A stretch of 64,000 nt of DNA from Exiguobacterium sp. FSL W8-0210 (GTDB lineage Bacteria; Bacillota; Bacilli; Exiguobacteriales; Exiguobacteriaceae), in assembly GCF_038006045.1 (NCBI RefSeq), contig NZ_JBBOUK010000001.1:723001-787000 (forward strand), given 5' to 3'. Positions 18,045-26,195 of this stretch are shown piece after piece. The first letter of the stretch is position 1. Every line of letters begins with the position of its first letter. The position numbers and the translations under genes were made by a program. A model generated the notes under the pieces. It was given only the letters and a program-made list of their open reading frames with translations. It had not been told where the DNA came from and ran no database searches.

Positions 18045-18962
18045 TTACTGCTGTTGTTGTTGCATCATCTGTTGTTGCATTTGTTGTTGTTCTTGTTTGT
18101 CTAAATCAAAAGCATCCTTGAAGTCTTTGTTTTCGATTTTAACATCGTATTCTTTCATGAGTGAACGGTAGATATCGTTCGGGTTGACTTGTGCTGCTTT
18201 TTCTTCAGCAAGTGCTTTTTTGATGCGTGATTTTTCTTTATCAAGTGTAAAGTCTTTCTTTTCTTTACGATCGACTACTTTGATGATGTGGTAACCGAAC
18301 TGTGTTTTAATTGGATCGGAGATTTTACCTTCAACGCCATCCTTGAACGCATAATCTTCGAATTCCTTGACCATTTTACCTTTTGTGAAGTATCCAAGGT
18401 CTCCACCTTTTGTACCGCTACCTGTATCTGTTGATTTCTCTTTTGCGAGTTTCGCGAAGTCCGCGCCGTCATCCAATTGTTTTTTAATGTCTTTTGCTTC
18501 TGACTCTTTCGCAACGAGGATATGGCTTGCTTTAACTTCGACTTTTTCTTGGTCAAAACGCTCTTGGATTTCTTTATCTGTTACTTTTGATTTCGCAGAT
18601 TTTGCTTCCGTTAAGAGCATTTGTGTGCGAAGAACTTTCTCGAATTCTTTTTCATTCTTGATTCCAGCAGATTTCAATGTTGTACTGAACTGCTCTTTAT
18701 CCGGGAACTGGTCCTTTGTCTTCTTGACTTCTGCTTCGACTTCTTTATCCGTGACTTCTTTGCCGTATTTCTTCTCAAGCAATTTGTTCATCGTTTGCTG
18801 GAAGGCGATTTGAGCACCAGCTTTTTCGTATGCTTCTTCTTGGACGTCAGCCTTGTTGACTTCGCCACCTTTGTAATTGATGACGGCTTCGTCATTTGAT
18901 CCACATGCTGCTAACGTAAATACACTTGCGACTGCTGCTGCGCCTAACAATTTCTTTTTCAT
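18045..18962 (-). CDS. prsA: foldase lipoprotein PrsA
   Basis: Membrane-anchored peptidyl-prolyl isomerase that folds secreted proteins outside the membrane. Signal peptide with lipobox LAAC (Cys about 20); an N-terminal SurA-like chaperone part (25-130); a parvulin domain (about 133-230) with ASHILV, GGDLGYF and FGYHIIKV; then a charged tail. The last 15 residues are almost only Q and M, unusual for PrsA. 305 residues, so not truncated although an insertion sequence abuts its stop codon. A possible promoter on the minus strand has TATGAT repeated about 45-60 bases before the start. Confidence 0.93.
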   Translation of the reverse strand: MKKKLLGAAAVASVFTLAACGSNDEAVINYKGGEVNKADVQEEAYEKAGAQIAFQQTMNKLLEKKYGKEVTDKEVEAEVKKTKDQFPDKEQFSTTLKSAGIKNEKEFEKVLRTQMLLTEAKSAKSKVTDKEIQERFDQEKVEVKASHILVAKESEAKDIKKQLDDGADFAKLAKEKSTDTGSGTKGGDLGYFTKGKMVKEFEDYAFKDGVEGKISDPIKTQFGYHIIKVVDRKEKKDFTLDKEKSRIKKALAEEKAAQVNPNDIYRSLMKEYDVKIENKDFKDAFDLDKQEQQQMQQQMMQQQQQ

Positions 18963-19178
18963 ACATACACCCCTAATTTACCATTTATTTCAACCGTTTT
19001 ATCATATCATATTCTCGTCTGGTTGACAGCTGTATCTTGTCATGCCGAGAGATACTTGCTCTTTTCCATGCTATCACATCCAAGTAGCCGATTGAGGATA
19101 ATTTTTATGGGAAATTGTGAGGGAAATAACGCTCTTGAGACATAGTAGTAATGTCCTTGTCATGAGGAAAAAAGACCT

Positions 19179-19215
19179 AAAAAAAGCATTCTAGCTAGAG
19201 GCTAAAACGCTTTTA
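19179..19215 (-). terminator. terminator of hpr
   Basis: AAAGC and GCTTT outer arms with CTAGC/GCTA inner pairs (two mismatches); followed by a T run on the minus strand. The rest of the 18963-19178 gap holds the prsA promoter region and nothing else I can name. Confidence 0.65.
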
Positions 19216-19221
19216 GTAAGG

Positions 19222-19791
19222 TTATGCTTTTTTGATTGAGTCCATGACTGGATCTTGAGGGCGACGATCTGCTTCTTCTGTGATCATCTTTGATGTCTCA
19301 GCGAATATGTCCATGAAGCTGTCGCCATACAAGCGACGTACGATCGCAGAAATGTCCGTTAATTCCGGGAACTTTCCGTACAGTTCCTGAAGAGGAAGTG
19401 ATGCACGGAAGACACCGTTTTCTTCAGGGCGGAACGCTTGAATCGTCTCAAGCAAGAGTGATTCGCCCTCTGGTGTCAACTGGACGTAGGTATTTCGTTT
19501 ATCTGTTTCCTTTTTTGAGAACGTCAACAGTCCGCGGTCTTCTAACTTCTTCGAGAAGTTGAACGCCGTCGAGACGTGCATGACACCATACTTCGCAATC
19601 TCTGAAATCGAGGCACCGCCTAGCGCGTGCGAAATCCACAAGATATGATGTTCATTGATGTTCAGATCAAAAGGCTTGATCCAATTTTGCCAATCTTTTT
19701 CTACCGTTTTCCATAGTGCTTTGCTTAACTGGACAATCTTGTGGCTATACAACAAAGCCTCTTGTCCAGGATATAACTTTTCGTGTTCCAT
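19222..19791 (-). CDS. hpr: MarR-family transition-state regulator Hpr (ScoC)
   Basis: Repressor of extracellular protease, sporulation and peptide-transport genes during growth in Bacillus. 189 residues; the winged helix lies at about 35-125. Near-identical family stretches are present: [58 protein letters not shown] and [14 protein letters not shown]. The C-terminus diverges. Neighbours yhaH, hit, prsA and ecsAB match its usual setting. Whether it controls secreted proteases here is inference. Confidence 0.94.
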   Translation of the reverse strand: MEHEKLYPGQEALLYSHKIVQLSKALWKTVEKDWQNWIKPFDLNINEHHILWISHALGGASISEIAKYGVMHVSTAFNFSKKLEDRGLLTFSKKETDKRNTYVQLTPEGESLLLETIQAFRPEENGVFRASLPLQELYGKFPELTDISAIVRRLYGDSFMDIFAETSKMITEEADRRPQDPVMDSIKKA

Positions 19792-19874
19792 ATCTGACTC
19801 ATCCTTTCGAAAGGTGACAATGGCTCAAACGCGCAAAATGCAAACTATACAAAAACAAATCGAAGCAACGGATC

Positions 19875-20216
19875 TTACTTTTGTGGAGAAAGCTGGTCTG
19901 CTTCCTGTTTCGCTTCATCAGCGAGAGACTGGATCTTCGTGAGCGATGCTTGGACTTCCGTTTGGTATTCCGAGACGCTCTGCATGACTTCTTCTTTGAA
20001 GTGCATACCAGACGCTTTTGCTGTCTCTACTAAGTTCTTGCCCTCCTGGGTCAAATCCTGCACATTCGTTACGATTGTAGAATAAGAATTTCGACGTTGA
20101 TGACCGTTCGAAGAGTCGCTTTTCGTACCTTGGCGAAGCGCCTTCAGACCGTAAAAAGTCACAAGTGTTAGCGTAGCACCAAAAGCGACCCAGTTACGGG
20201 CGGGACGCTTCGACAT
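19875..20216 (-). CDS. yhaH: YtxH/YhaH-type membrane-anchored protein
   Basis: 113 residues. One N-terminal hydrophobic helix (about 8-24, NWVAFGATLTLVTFYGL) follows a basic start, then a long charged helical part with coiled-coil character. Position directly upstream of hpr and its build match B. subtilis YhaH, whose function is not settled. AAAGGAGG ribosome site. A gap of about 80 bases to hpr suggests either an operon or separate promoters. Confidence 0.75.
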   Translation of the reverse strand: MSKRPARNWVAFGATLTLVTFYGLKALRQGTKSDSSNGHQRRNSYSTIVTNVQDLTQEGKNLVETAKASGMHFKEEVMQSVSEYQTEVQASLTKIQSLADEAKQEADQLSPQK

Positions 20217-20330
20217 ATTGAACCTCCTTTTTAATATTAAAATATTTGTTTCATATTATTTTACCGAAAATCGAATGAAAGAAACCTATTTCGGCAATAT
20301 TTTTCTAAGAATAGAAGAAAAAGAACAGAC

Positions 20331-20756
20331 TTAGATGCGAGAAGCAATCGAGTTAGCGAGTTCAGCCAATTCCTCTACCGTGTAATCGTCATTATGAACT
20401 TCCCATTTCGCGCCGAAACCGTCTTGTTTATCGTGACGCGGAATGAGGTGCAGGTGGAAGTGGGAGACCGATTGACCCGCTACTTTTCCTGTATTCGATA
20501 AGAGATTCATGCCAGCTGCCTCTGTCTCTTGTTGAAGCGCACGACTGATTTGCGGGATCGTCGCAAATACGTCTTGTGCTTGTTCAGGAGAAAGATCATA
20601 CAAATTATCGGCATGTTGTTTTGGGATGACGAGCGTATGTCCTTTCGTCACTTGTGACAAATCGAGGAAGGCGAGAACTTGTTCGTTCTCGAATACGATA
20701 TGACCAGGGACTTCTTTGCGAGCAATTTTACAGAAAATACATGACTCTTTTTGCAT
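20331..20756 (-). CDS. hit: HIT-family nucleotide-binding protein
   Basis: 141 residues. Nucleotide hydrolase or transferase of the histidine-triad family, with the triad HFHLHLIPR near 98-106 and an N-terminal zinc-binding pair CIFCKIARKEVPG. The natural substrate in Bacillaceae is unclear. AGGAGTG ribosome site before ATG. In B. subtilis hit lies divergent from ecsA; here a membrane-protein gene and an insertion sequence separate them. Confidence 0.92.
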   Translation of the reverse strand: MQKESCIFCKIARKEVPGHIVFENEQVLAFLDLSQVTKGHTLVIPKQHADNLYDLSPEQAQDVFATIPQISRALQQETEAAGMNLLSNTGKVAGQSVSHFHLHLIPRHDKQDGFGAKWEVHNDDYTVEELAELANSIASRI

Positions 20757-20885
20757 GGAACGTTCACTCCTTTGGGTAAGATAACATTAGTATACGGAAA
20801 GTTTCCGACTTCCGCACGATTGACAGTCAAATTGAACCCGATACACTTAGAAACATACAGCTACTGAAGGGAAGGAGCGAACTGC

Positions 20886-21938
20886 ATGGCATCACGAGTA
20901 GCCTCGACGGCACAAAAAAAACGAAAACGGCGTCTGCTCGTCGGTAGCGTTATCGTCGTCGGTCTTTTCTTATTCGTTGCCTTTTGGTTTGGGCGTAACA
21001 TGCAAGAAGCGGCGAAAATGGAGAAAACAGACGAGCGTCTTGCTACCTTGTTAAAGGAAAAGGATCAGCGTGGATTCCAAAAGCTAGTCACGATGAACGA
21101 TAAGTCACTACCGATGAGTGAGGCGACGCGACTCGTTAATTGGTTGACGGCTGATGCAGAGCGGACGGACCGGGTCATCGCACAAGTCAAACAGGATCAA
21201 GACGCAGGTAAGCAAGTGAAGACACATCTGTTTTCGTTACAAGAAGAGGATGGATGGCTTTGGTATGACCGGTACTCTCTCGATGTGAATCCTCAACGGT
21301 TAACCGTTTCGAGTGATCTACCGGGAACAAAGGTTTCACTAGATGGAGAAGAAGTCGGGACGATCGATCAGAAATCCCTTGAAGTCAAGCGTTCTCCTGG
21401 AGAGTACGATGTTCAAGTAAGTGCGGAACAATCAGGACAGACCGTCCAGGAATCAAAGACTGTACAACTCGGAGATGAACCGAACGCGACAGTCGACTTT
21501 AAATTAGCTGATCGGTTCAATACGACCGTTTCGAACGAATATGCAGTCGATATCAAAACGTTACTTGAGACGGAAGTGAAAGCCCGGACTGGAAAAAGTA
21601 TCGATACGATGACTGGCTATCTTGGACGTTCGCGTGACTCGTTTGAGAATACGTTCGGCACGCCTGATTCGACCGTTGCCAATCGAGCGCGGTACGATGG
21701 ATATGAAGTAACCTATCAGTCGGGGCAGGTGGAAGAATTGTTAATCCGATTGAATAAGACTCCGGATGAACTGGAAGCCATCGCTGGAAAACCAGAACGA
21801 AAGAAGCGAGAGCAAGTCGGTACGGTTTGGGAATATCCGTCTAGTTTTCTCGAAGGTGTGTTCGAATGGTTGAATCTGCGAGCAGAAAAACGTGTCGTCG
21901 AGCGAGAAGACGGCATGTGGTTACAATTAAAAGACTAA
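20886..21938 (+). CDS. membrane-anchored protein with PEGA-like domain (TcaA/YvbJ-like, tentative)
   Basis: 350 residues. A very basic N-terminus (KKRKRR) and one membrane helix (about 17-38) place the rest outside. Then come a helical domain (about 40-120), a PEGA-like beta domain (about 138-186, with LPGTKVSLDGEEVGTI), and a C-terminal domain (about 225-350) ending in WEYPSSFLEGVFEWLN and a final strand. The build recalls TcaA/YvbJ proteins but the zinc ribbon usual at their start is missing. Function unknown. AAGGGAAGGAG before ATG. Its terminator has been split by an IS3 element. Confidence 0.6.
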   Translation: MASRVASTAQKKRKRRLLVGSVIVVGLFLFVAFWFGRNMQEAAKMEKTDERLATLLKEKDQRGFQKLVTMNDKSLPMSEATRLVNWLTADAERTDRVIAQVKQDQDAGKQVKTHLFSLQEEDGWLWYDRYSLDVNPQRLTVSSDLPGTKVSLDGEEVGTIDQKSLEVKRSPGEYDVQVSAEQSGQTVQESKTVQLGDEPNATVDFKLADRFNTTVSNEYAVDIKTLLETEVKARTGKSIDTMTGYLGRSRDSFENTFGTPDSTVANRARYDGYEVTYQSGQVEELLIRLNKTPDELEAIAGKPERKKREQVGTVWEYPSSFLEGVFEWLNLRAEKRVVEREDGMWLQLKD

Positions 21939-21965
21939 AAAAATCCTCGGACAGAACGTGAACTG

Positions 21966-22012
21966 CCCCATAAAAGTTGGACATAAAATCCAACTTTTAT
22001 GGGGTGTTTTTT
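21966..22012 (+). terminator. stem-loop at the left end of the IS3 element
   Basis: A perfect 16-bp stem (21966-21981 with 21989-22004) with a seven-base loop, followed by GTTTTTT just before the orfA ATG. It overlaps the left terminal repeat. It probably stops transcripts from outside and may also hide the orfA ribosome site. Confidence 0.75.
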
Positions 22013-22522
22013 ATGGTCAAATATACAAAGGCGTTTAAAGTCCAAGTCGCTGAGCGTTATCTAACAGGACGAGACGGATACCGAGGTGTGGCGAAAGAAT
22101 TCGGGATAGCGCATAACCTGGTCCGTGAGTGGTCACGTCTCTATGAGCGTTGGGGGGAAACGATCTTCGATCCTTCCTATACAACACACTCGCTGGCATT
22201 TAAACTGGAGGTATTAAACGACATGGCGACCAATAAGCTGTCCAATAGAGAGACGGCCGTAAAATACCGAATTTCCTCCCCGGGGATGATCTCGAGATGG
22301 CGATCGACGTATGATCGGGAAGGGACCGCAGGTCTGGTCGCCAGACCGAAAGGACGTGCCCCGATGGCGAGACGCAAGAAGAAGGAATTTGAAGAGATGA
22401 CAGAAGTCGAGAAGCTCAAAGAGCGGATCGAGTATCTCGAGATGGAGAACGCTGCGTTAAAAAAATTGAAAGCCTTGGTTCAAGAAGAGAATGCGCGACG
22501 AACCGGATCAAGGCACAAGTAA
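22013..22522 (+). CDS. IS3-family transposase OrfA (helix-turn-helix protein)
   Basis: About 169 residues. Two helix-turn-helix segments (about 15-40 and 65-100) followed by a leucine-zipper-like coiled coil ([18 protein letters not shown]). Start set at the ATG at 22013 rather than an upstream in-frame codon, because the upstream part lies inside the terminal hairpin. It ends at 22522 with orfB in the -1 frame. Confidence 0.88.
   Translation: MVKYTKAFKVQVAERYLTGRDGYRGVAKEFGIAHNLVREWSRLYERWGETIFDPSYTTHSLAFKLEVLNDMATNKLSNRETAVKYRISSPGMISRWRSTYDREGTAGLVARPKGRAPMARRKKKEFEEMTEVEKLKERIEYLEMENAALKKLKALVQEENARRTGSRHK
22459..22465 (+). promoter_or_regulatory. programmed -1 frameshift site
   Basis: Seven A read as A AAA AAA in the orfA frame (codons TTA AAA AAA TTG). 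A -1 slip continues into the orfB frame, which is open from before this point to 23361, giving an OrfAB fusion as is usual in IS3 elements. Confidence 0.75.
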
Positions 22523-22530
22523 TCGATGAA

Positions 22531-23361
22531 TTGCGATCAATCTATCCCGTTCCGGGACTCCTCCGCGTGCTCGGTATGGCACGAAGCGTTTATTACTATT
22601 GGCGGACGCGCCTGACGGGCGAAGACAAGTATGCGGAAGTGAAGGCGGCCATCCATACCCTCTTCCACGAACACGAAGGACGATGTGGCTATCGTCGCAT
22701 CCACGCACTTCTCGAACGCCAGGGCTTCCGGCACGATCCGAAGACCGTGCGCCGTCTCATGAACGAACTCGGTCTCAAATGTCTCGTCCGCATGAAGCGA
22801 TACCGCTCCTATAAAGGACGGGTCGGAAAGGTCGCACCGAATCTTCTTCAACGTGACTTCAAGGCCACCGGTCTGAACCAGAAATGGGTGACTGACGTCA
22901 CTGAATTTCACCTGTTCGGAGAGAAGCTCTACCTTTCTCCGATGATGGACTTGGGAAACCGTGAGATCATCGCCTATACCCTATCGGACCGTCCTACATA
23001 TCGATTCGTTGGCGAAATGTTAGATCAGGCAATCGGGAAGCTCGACGGAGAGGCGCGCCCAATCCTTCATTCCGATCAAGGGTGGCATTATCAATACAGA
23101 GCGTTCACTGGTACGCTCCACGAGCACGGCATTACGCAAAGCATGTCCCGTAAGGGCAACTGTCTCGACAACGCAGCCATCGAAAGCTTCTTCGCCGTGC
23201 TCAAGTCAGAGCTCCTGTATCTCAAGGAGTTCGATGACATGGACCACTTCAAATGTGAGCTCGAGCGTTACATCGAGTACTATAACCATCGTCGTATCAA
23301 GAGACGACTAAAAAACCTGAGCCCGGTTGAATACCGGACTCAGGTCCTCAAGGTCGCCTGA
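22531..23361 (+). CDS. IS3-family transposase OrfB (DDE integrase domain)
   Basis: At least 276 residues; made mainly as OrfAB through the frameshift at 22459-22465, since the frame is open upstream and the only nearby start is a TTG at 22531 without a ribosome site. HTH_21 helper region ([27 protein letters not shown]), then the catalytic triad: Asp in WVTDVTEF, Asp in [11 protein letters not shown], Glu in [16 protein letters not shown]. Complete, with the C-terminal [11 protein letters not shown] motif. Confidence 0.92.
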   Translation: MRSIYPVPGLLRVLGMARSVYYYWRTRLTGEDKYAEVKAAIHTLFHEHEGRCGYRRIHALLERQGFRHDPKTVRRLMNELGLKCLVRMKRYRSYKGRVGKVAPNLLQRDFKATGLNQKWVTDVTEFHLFGEKLYLSPMMDLGNREIIAYTLSDRPTYRFVGEMLDQAIGKLDGEARPILHSDQGWHYQYRAFTGTLHEHGITQSMSRKGNCLDNAAIESFFAVLKSELLYLKEFDDMDHFKCELERYIEYYNHRRIKRRLKNLSPVEYRTQVLKVA

Positions 23362-23417
23362 CAAATTATTTATTGTCTAACTTTTTTGGTTCAGTTCAAA
23401 CGTCCGAGGATTTTTGG

Positions 23418-23669
23418 TTATCGTTTATTCACCGCACGGAGAATGAACGATACGATGAGGATAAGAATGATAGCTCCGAGTAAAGCAGGTACGATTGCGA
23501 ATCCAGCAACCATTGGACCCCAATCTCCGAATAATGCTTGACCAATCAATGCACCAACGAAACCAGCGATGATGTTACCGATAATACCACCTGGAACATC
23601 TTTACCTAAAATCAAGCTTGCTAACCAACCAATAATACCACCGACGATTAATGCCCATAAGAATCCCAT
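23418..23669 (-). CDS. GlsB/YeaQ-type small membrane protein (copy 2)
   Basis: 83 residues, three membrane helices, of the transglycosylase-associated-protein family (a historical name; no enzyme activity is shown). Typical motifs GGIIGWLAS, KDVPGGIIGNIIAGFVGA and a basic C-terminus. It is very like the next gene upstream, so the pair arose by tandem duplication. Second gene of a two-gene operon (33-base gap). In lactic acid bacteria GlsB-type genes respond to stress; that role here is inferred. Its terminator is split by the IS3 element. Confidence 0.85.
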   Translation of the reverse strand: MGFLWALIVGGIIGWLASLILGKDVPGGIIGNIIAGFVGALIGQALFGDWGPMVAGFAIVPALLGAIILILIVSFILRAVNKR

Positions 23670-23702
23670 TTAAGACACTCCTTTTCAATTTAAGATATAT
23701 GA

Positions 23703-23951
23703 TTACTTACGTACTGCCCGGAGAATAAGTGAGACGATGAAGATCAAGATGACTGCTCCGAGAATAGCCGGAATGACTGCGAAACCAGCGATTTTTGGTC
23801 CCATTGAACCAAAGATGGCTTGACCGATCATCGAACCGATGAAACCAGCGATAATGTTACCGATGATGCCACCCGGCACATCTTTCCCGATAATTAAACT
23901 TGCGATCCAACCGATGAGACCACCAATGATGAGTGCCCATAAGAAACCCAT
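23703..23951 (-). CDS. GlsB/YeaQ-type small membrane protein (copy 1)
   Basis: 82 residues with three helices; it differs from its downstream neighbour mainly by conservative swaps (Ile/Val/Leu) and in the loop FGSMGPKIAG. Same GGLIGWIAS and KDVPGGIIGN motifs. GAGGAGA ribosome site before ATG. A sigma-B-like promoter is located at 23980-24005, about 30 bases before the start. Confidence 0.85.
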   Translation of the reverse strand: MGFLWALIIGGLIGWIASLIIGKDVPGGIIGNIIAGFIGSMIGQAIFGSMGPKIAGFAVIPAILGAVILIFIVSLILRAVRK

Positions 23952-23979
23952 TTTAAAACATCTCCTCTACATATTAGTT

Positions 23980-24005
23980 TTACCTGTTTTCAGGCAGTTA
24001 TAAAC
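23980..24005 (-). promoter_or_regulatory. sigma-B-like promoter of the GlsB-like operon
   Basis: Minus-strand GTTTAT (24000-24005), a 14-base spacer and AGGTAA (23980-23985) resemble the sigma-B consensus GTTTAA-N12-14-GGGTAT. No sigma-A style pair is nearer. Confidence 0.5.
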
Positions 24006-24267
24006 ACGTGCGAAAATGAAAAAATCTGAAATCGTTCATTCTTTAAATGACTAGACAATTAGACCACTTGATAGAGAATGAATGGACGATTCATTGATTT
24101 CACTTTCAATTTACATGTAAATCGTTTTCATATATTGATGTAACGATTACACTTAGAGTAATTGCCGAAAAAACAAGTATTAAAACATTATATTTTAAAA
24201 AACTAGGCGTTAAGCTAGAAAAACGAAGCAAATCTACTTTACGATGAGCCTAAAGGGAGTGGCGAAC
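24006..24267. promoter_or_regulatory. intergenic region before ecsA with repeats and a weak promoter
   Basis: This gap between the GlsB-like operon and ecsA holds no gene. It has TTCATTCT (24035-24042), AGAATGAA (24075-24082) and ATTCATT (24089-24095), which can pair in two alternative ways, and a 14-bp perfect palindrome ATTTACATGTAAAT (24109-24122). A weak promoter follows: TTTTCA (24125-24130), 17 bases, TACACT (24148-24153). The palindrome next to the -35 could be an operator. Confidence 0.4.
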
Positions 24268-25002
24268 ATGTTATTAGATATCAAAGGTTTATCAGGTGGA
24301 TATGGATCGAAAACCGTCCTTCATGACATTAGTATCGAAGTGGATCGGGGTGAACTCGTTGGTTTAATTGGTTTAAACGGTGCTGGGAAATCGACGACGA
24401 TCAAGCACATACTCGGTCTTTTGCCAGTCAAGACGGGATCAGTTCGAATCAATGGAATGGATTTAGCAACGAACGAAACCGAGTATCGTCGTCAAGTTGC
24501 ATACATTCCAGAACAACCGATGTTATATGAACAACTGACATTACGGGAGCACCTTCGTCTGATGGCGCAAGGATATGATGTCGAAGAAGCGATCGCGACA
24601 GAACGCGCGCAACATTACGCTGAACGACTTCGGATGACGAAGCAACTCGAATGGTTTCCAAGTGTCTTCTCAAAAGGAATGAAACAAAAAGCGATGATCT
24701 TGTGCGCACTCGTCACAGGGAGTGAGCTGTTGATCGTCGATGAACCGTTTGTTGGACTAGATCCGCTCGCGATTCGCGAGTTATTACAGATTTTTAGTGA
24801 ACTCAAGCAAGACGGTAAAGGTATTTTAATGTCGACGCATATCCTTGAGACAGCAGAACGGCATTGTAATCGTTTCGTACTCTTACATGAGGGTCACATT
24901 GCAGCGGAAGGGACGACAGCTGCTTTACGCGCACGATATGGATTACAAGATGGAACACTAGATGATCTGTACGTCGCTGCAATCGAGGAGGCGGAACGAT
25001 GA
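24268..25002 (+). CDS. ecsA: ABC transporter ATPase EcsA
   Basis: ATP-binding subunit of the EcsAB transporter, which in Bacillus affects protein secretion, competence, sporulation and regulated intramembrane proteolysis. 244 residues from the chosen start: Walker A GLNGAGKSTT, signature FSKGMKQKAMILCALV, Walker B LLIVDEPFVGLDP, switch His in MSTHILETAE. Start at 24268 because AAAGGGAGTG lies just before this ATG; an ATG at 24244 has none. Its stop overlaps the ecsB start by ATGA. Confidence 0.92.
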   Translation: MLLDIKGLSGGYGSKTVLHDISIEVDRGELVGLIGLNGAGKSTTIKHILGLLPVKTGSVRINGMDLATNETEYRRQVAYIPEQPMLYEQLTLREHLRLMAQGYDVEEAIATERAQHYAERLRMTKQLEWFPSVFSKGMKQKAMILCALVTGSELLIVDEPFVGLDPLAIRELLQIFSELKQDGKGILMSTHILETAERHCNRFVLLHEGHIAAEGTTAALRARYGLQDGTLDDLYVAAIEEAER

Positions 25003-26135
25003 GCAGCCAGTCCTTATGGAGGGAACGGTATCAGGCGGCGATGACCGAGACGGTGAAATACACAAGGTATATGGCGAATGGTGGACTATTATTCACCGTG
25101 TACTTCGTTATTTTGTACGGTTTAGTCGTATACGGTCGTTTCCTCGACCAACTCGATCCATCGTTTCCTGGTCGGTTCGTCATGGCAGCCTTGTTTCTGA
25201 TTTTACCGCTCTACCGGACGAGTCGGACGTTTCTCGTTGAGGCGGACCAAGTGTTTTTGTTACCGGTATTAGCGAAGTTATCAGGGTTTATGCAACAAGT
25301 ACGAGCGTACAATGCGGTCTTTGGTATCATCCGTGCCGTGATTCCATTTTTAGCTGTCGTTGTTCTCTATGTTCGAACGGAACAGACGACACCACTTGAA
25401 CTTGTTTTACTTGGGGTAGCACTTGGACTGTTCGGAGCAGCAGCGAACTTATCAAAACTTGAAGGAATTGCACATCGGACGGTGCTGTTATATGCGTTCG
25501 GAGCGGCACTTCTCGTCATCATCGATATGGCGTGGATGGCGATCGTCGTCGCACTTCTCTTAATGGTCGTCCTTCATCTGAAGCGTCAGGATCATCTTCC
25601 TCTACGCGAATGGATTTCACTTGAGCAGGAATCGCGCGATCGATTTTATCGATTAGCGAATTGGTTTGTCGATGTGCCGCATCTATCGGCAACGTATAAA
25701 CGCCGTCGTCTCTTAAGTAACATGGTCGAGCGGATTCCATATCGAGCGCAAATGACATTCGATTACTTGTATGTCAAACAGTTCATCCGGAGTGGAGACG
25801 GGATCGGATTGATTGTTCGTTTGACGTTAATTGGAGCTGTTTTCATGTGGTTGGCAAGTGGAAATGTTTGGTTCGTCGCCTTAGCGATTCCAGCGTTCGG
25901 AGGACTAACTAGTTTTCAGTTGGCGCCATTCACGAAAGCAGTCGATCAGCATCTTTTGACTCGTCTATTACCATTTGGAAATGCCGTACTGGCGAAACGG
26001 AAAATCATCCGCTTCGCAGCAATCAGTCAATGTATCGTACTGACACTTATTGGATTCTTTTTAAGCGGATCCATCTATGTCGTTGGTGGAGCAGCGTTGG
26101 CACTTGTGATTGGTGAATACTACGCTCGAAAGTAA
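24999..26135 (+). CDS. ecsB: ABC transporter membrane subunit EcsB
   Basis: 378 residues with about eight to ten membrane helices; partner of EcsA by overlap and by sequence (WRERYQAAMTETVKYTRYMANGG, LPLYRTSRTFLVEADQVFLLP). B. subtilis EcsB is slightly longer. The third gene ecsC is absent; a strong terminator follows at once. Confidence 0.9.
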   Translation: MSSQSLWRERYQAAMTETVKYTRYMANGGLLFTVYFVILYGLVVYGRFLDQLDPSFPGRFVMAALFLILPLYRTSRTFLVEADQVFLLPVLAKLSGFMQQVRAYNAVFGIIRAVIPFLAVVVLYVRTEQTTPLELVLLGVALGLFGAAANLSKLEGIAHRTVLLYAFGAALLVIIDMAWMAIVVALLLMVVLHLKRQDHLPLREWISLEQESRDRFYRLANWFVDVPHLSATYKRRRLLSNMVERIPYRAQMTFDYLYVKQFIRSGDGIGLIVRLTLIGAVFMWLASGNVWFVALAIPAFGGLTSFQLAPFTKAVDQHLLTRLLPFGNAVLAKRKIIRFAAISQCIVLTLIGFFLSGSIYVVGGAALALVIGEYYARK

Positions 26136-26140
26136 TAAAC

Positions 26141-26187
26141 AAGAAAGAGCCTACGCGATGAATCCATCGTGTAGGCTCTTGTTCTTT
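26141..26187. terminator. bidirectional terminator between ecsB and amtB
   Basis: AGAGCCTACGCGATG (26146-26160) pairs with CATCGTGTAGGCTCT (26165-26179) with one mismatch/G-T pair, AATC loop, T-rich on both exits. Confidence 0.85.
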
Positions 26188-26195
26188 ACTAATTA

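Larger units (their letters stand above)
21959..23398 (+). mobile_element. complete IS3-family insertion sequence (IS150-like)
   Basis: 1440 bp. Imperfect terminal repeats start TGAACTG at the left and end CAGTTCA at the right and stay related over 24 bases. A 4-bp direct repeat AACG flanks it (21955-21958 and 23399-23402). It carries two overlapping frames, orfA and orfB, with a -1 frameshift signal. Both frames look intact, so it may be active. It lies in the loop of a terminator. Confidence 0.92.
21941..23415. terminator. bidirectional terminator split by an insertion sequence
   Basis: Left arm AATCCTCGGAC (to 21952) and right arm GTCCGAGGATTTTT (23402-23415) would form an 8-bp-plus stem with a loop AGAAC if the element 21959-23398 and one AACG copy are removed. 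A runs on the left and T runs on the right show it once served both convergent genes. It can no longer fold as a local hairpin. Confidence 0.75.

Noticed and set aside
18049-18100. CAA/CAG-like tandem repeat as a CRISPR-like or regulatory array
   Set aside because: It is simply the coding sequence of the Gln/Met-rich PrsA tail.
18367-18813. 148-codon open frame opposite prsA
   Set aside because: Translation is Phe/Ser-rich, the reflection of the Lys/Glu-rich PrsA; not a gene.
19023-19060. plus-strand TTGACA in the prsA-hpr gap
   Set aside because: No -10 at 16-18 bases and no plus-strand gene follows.
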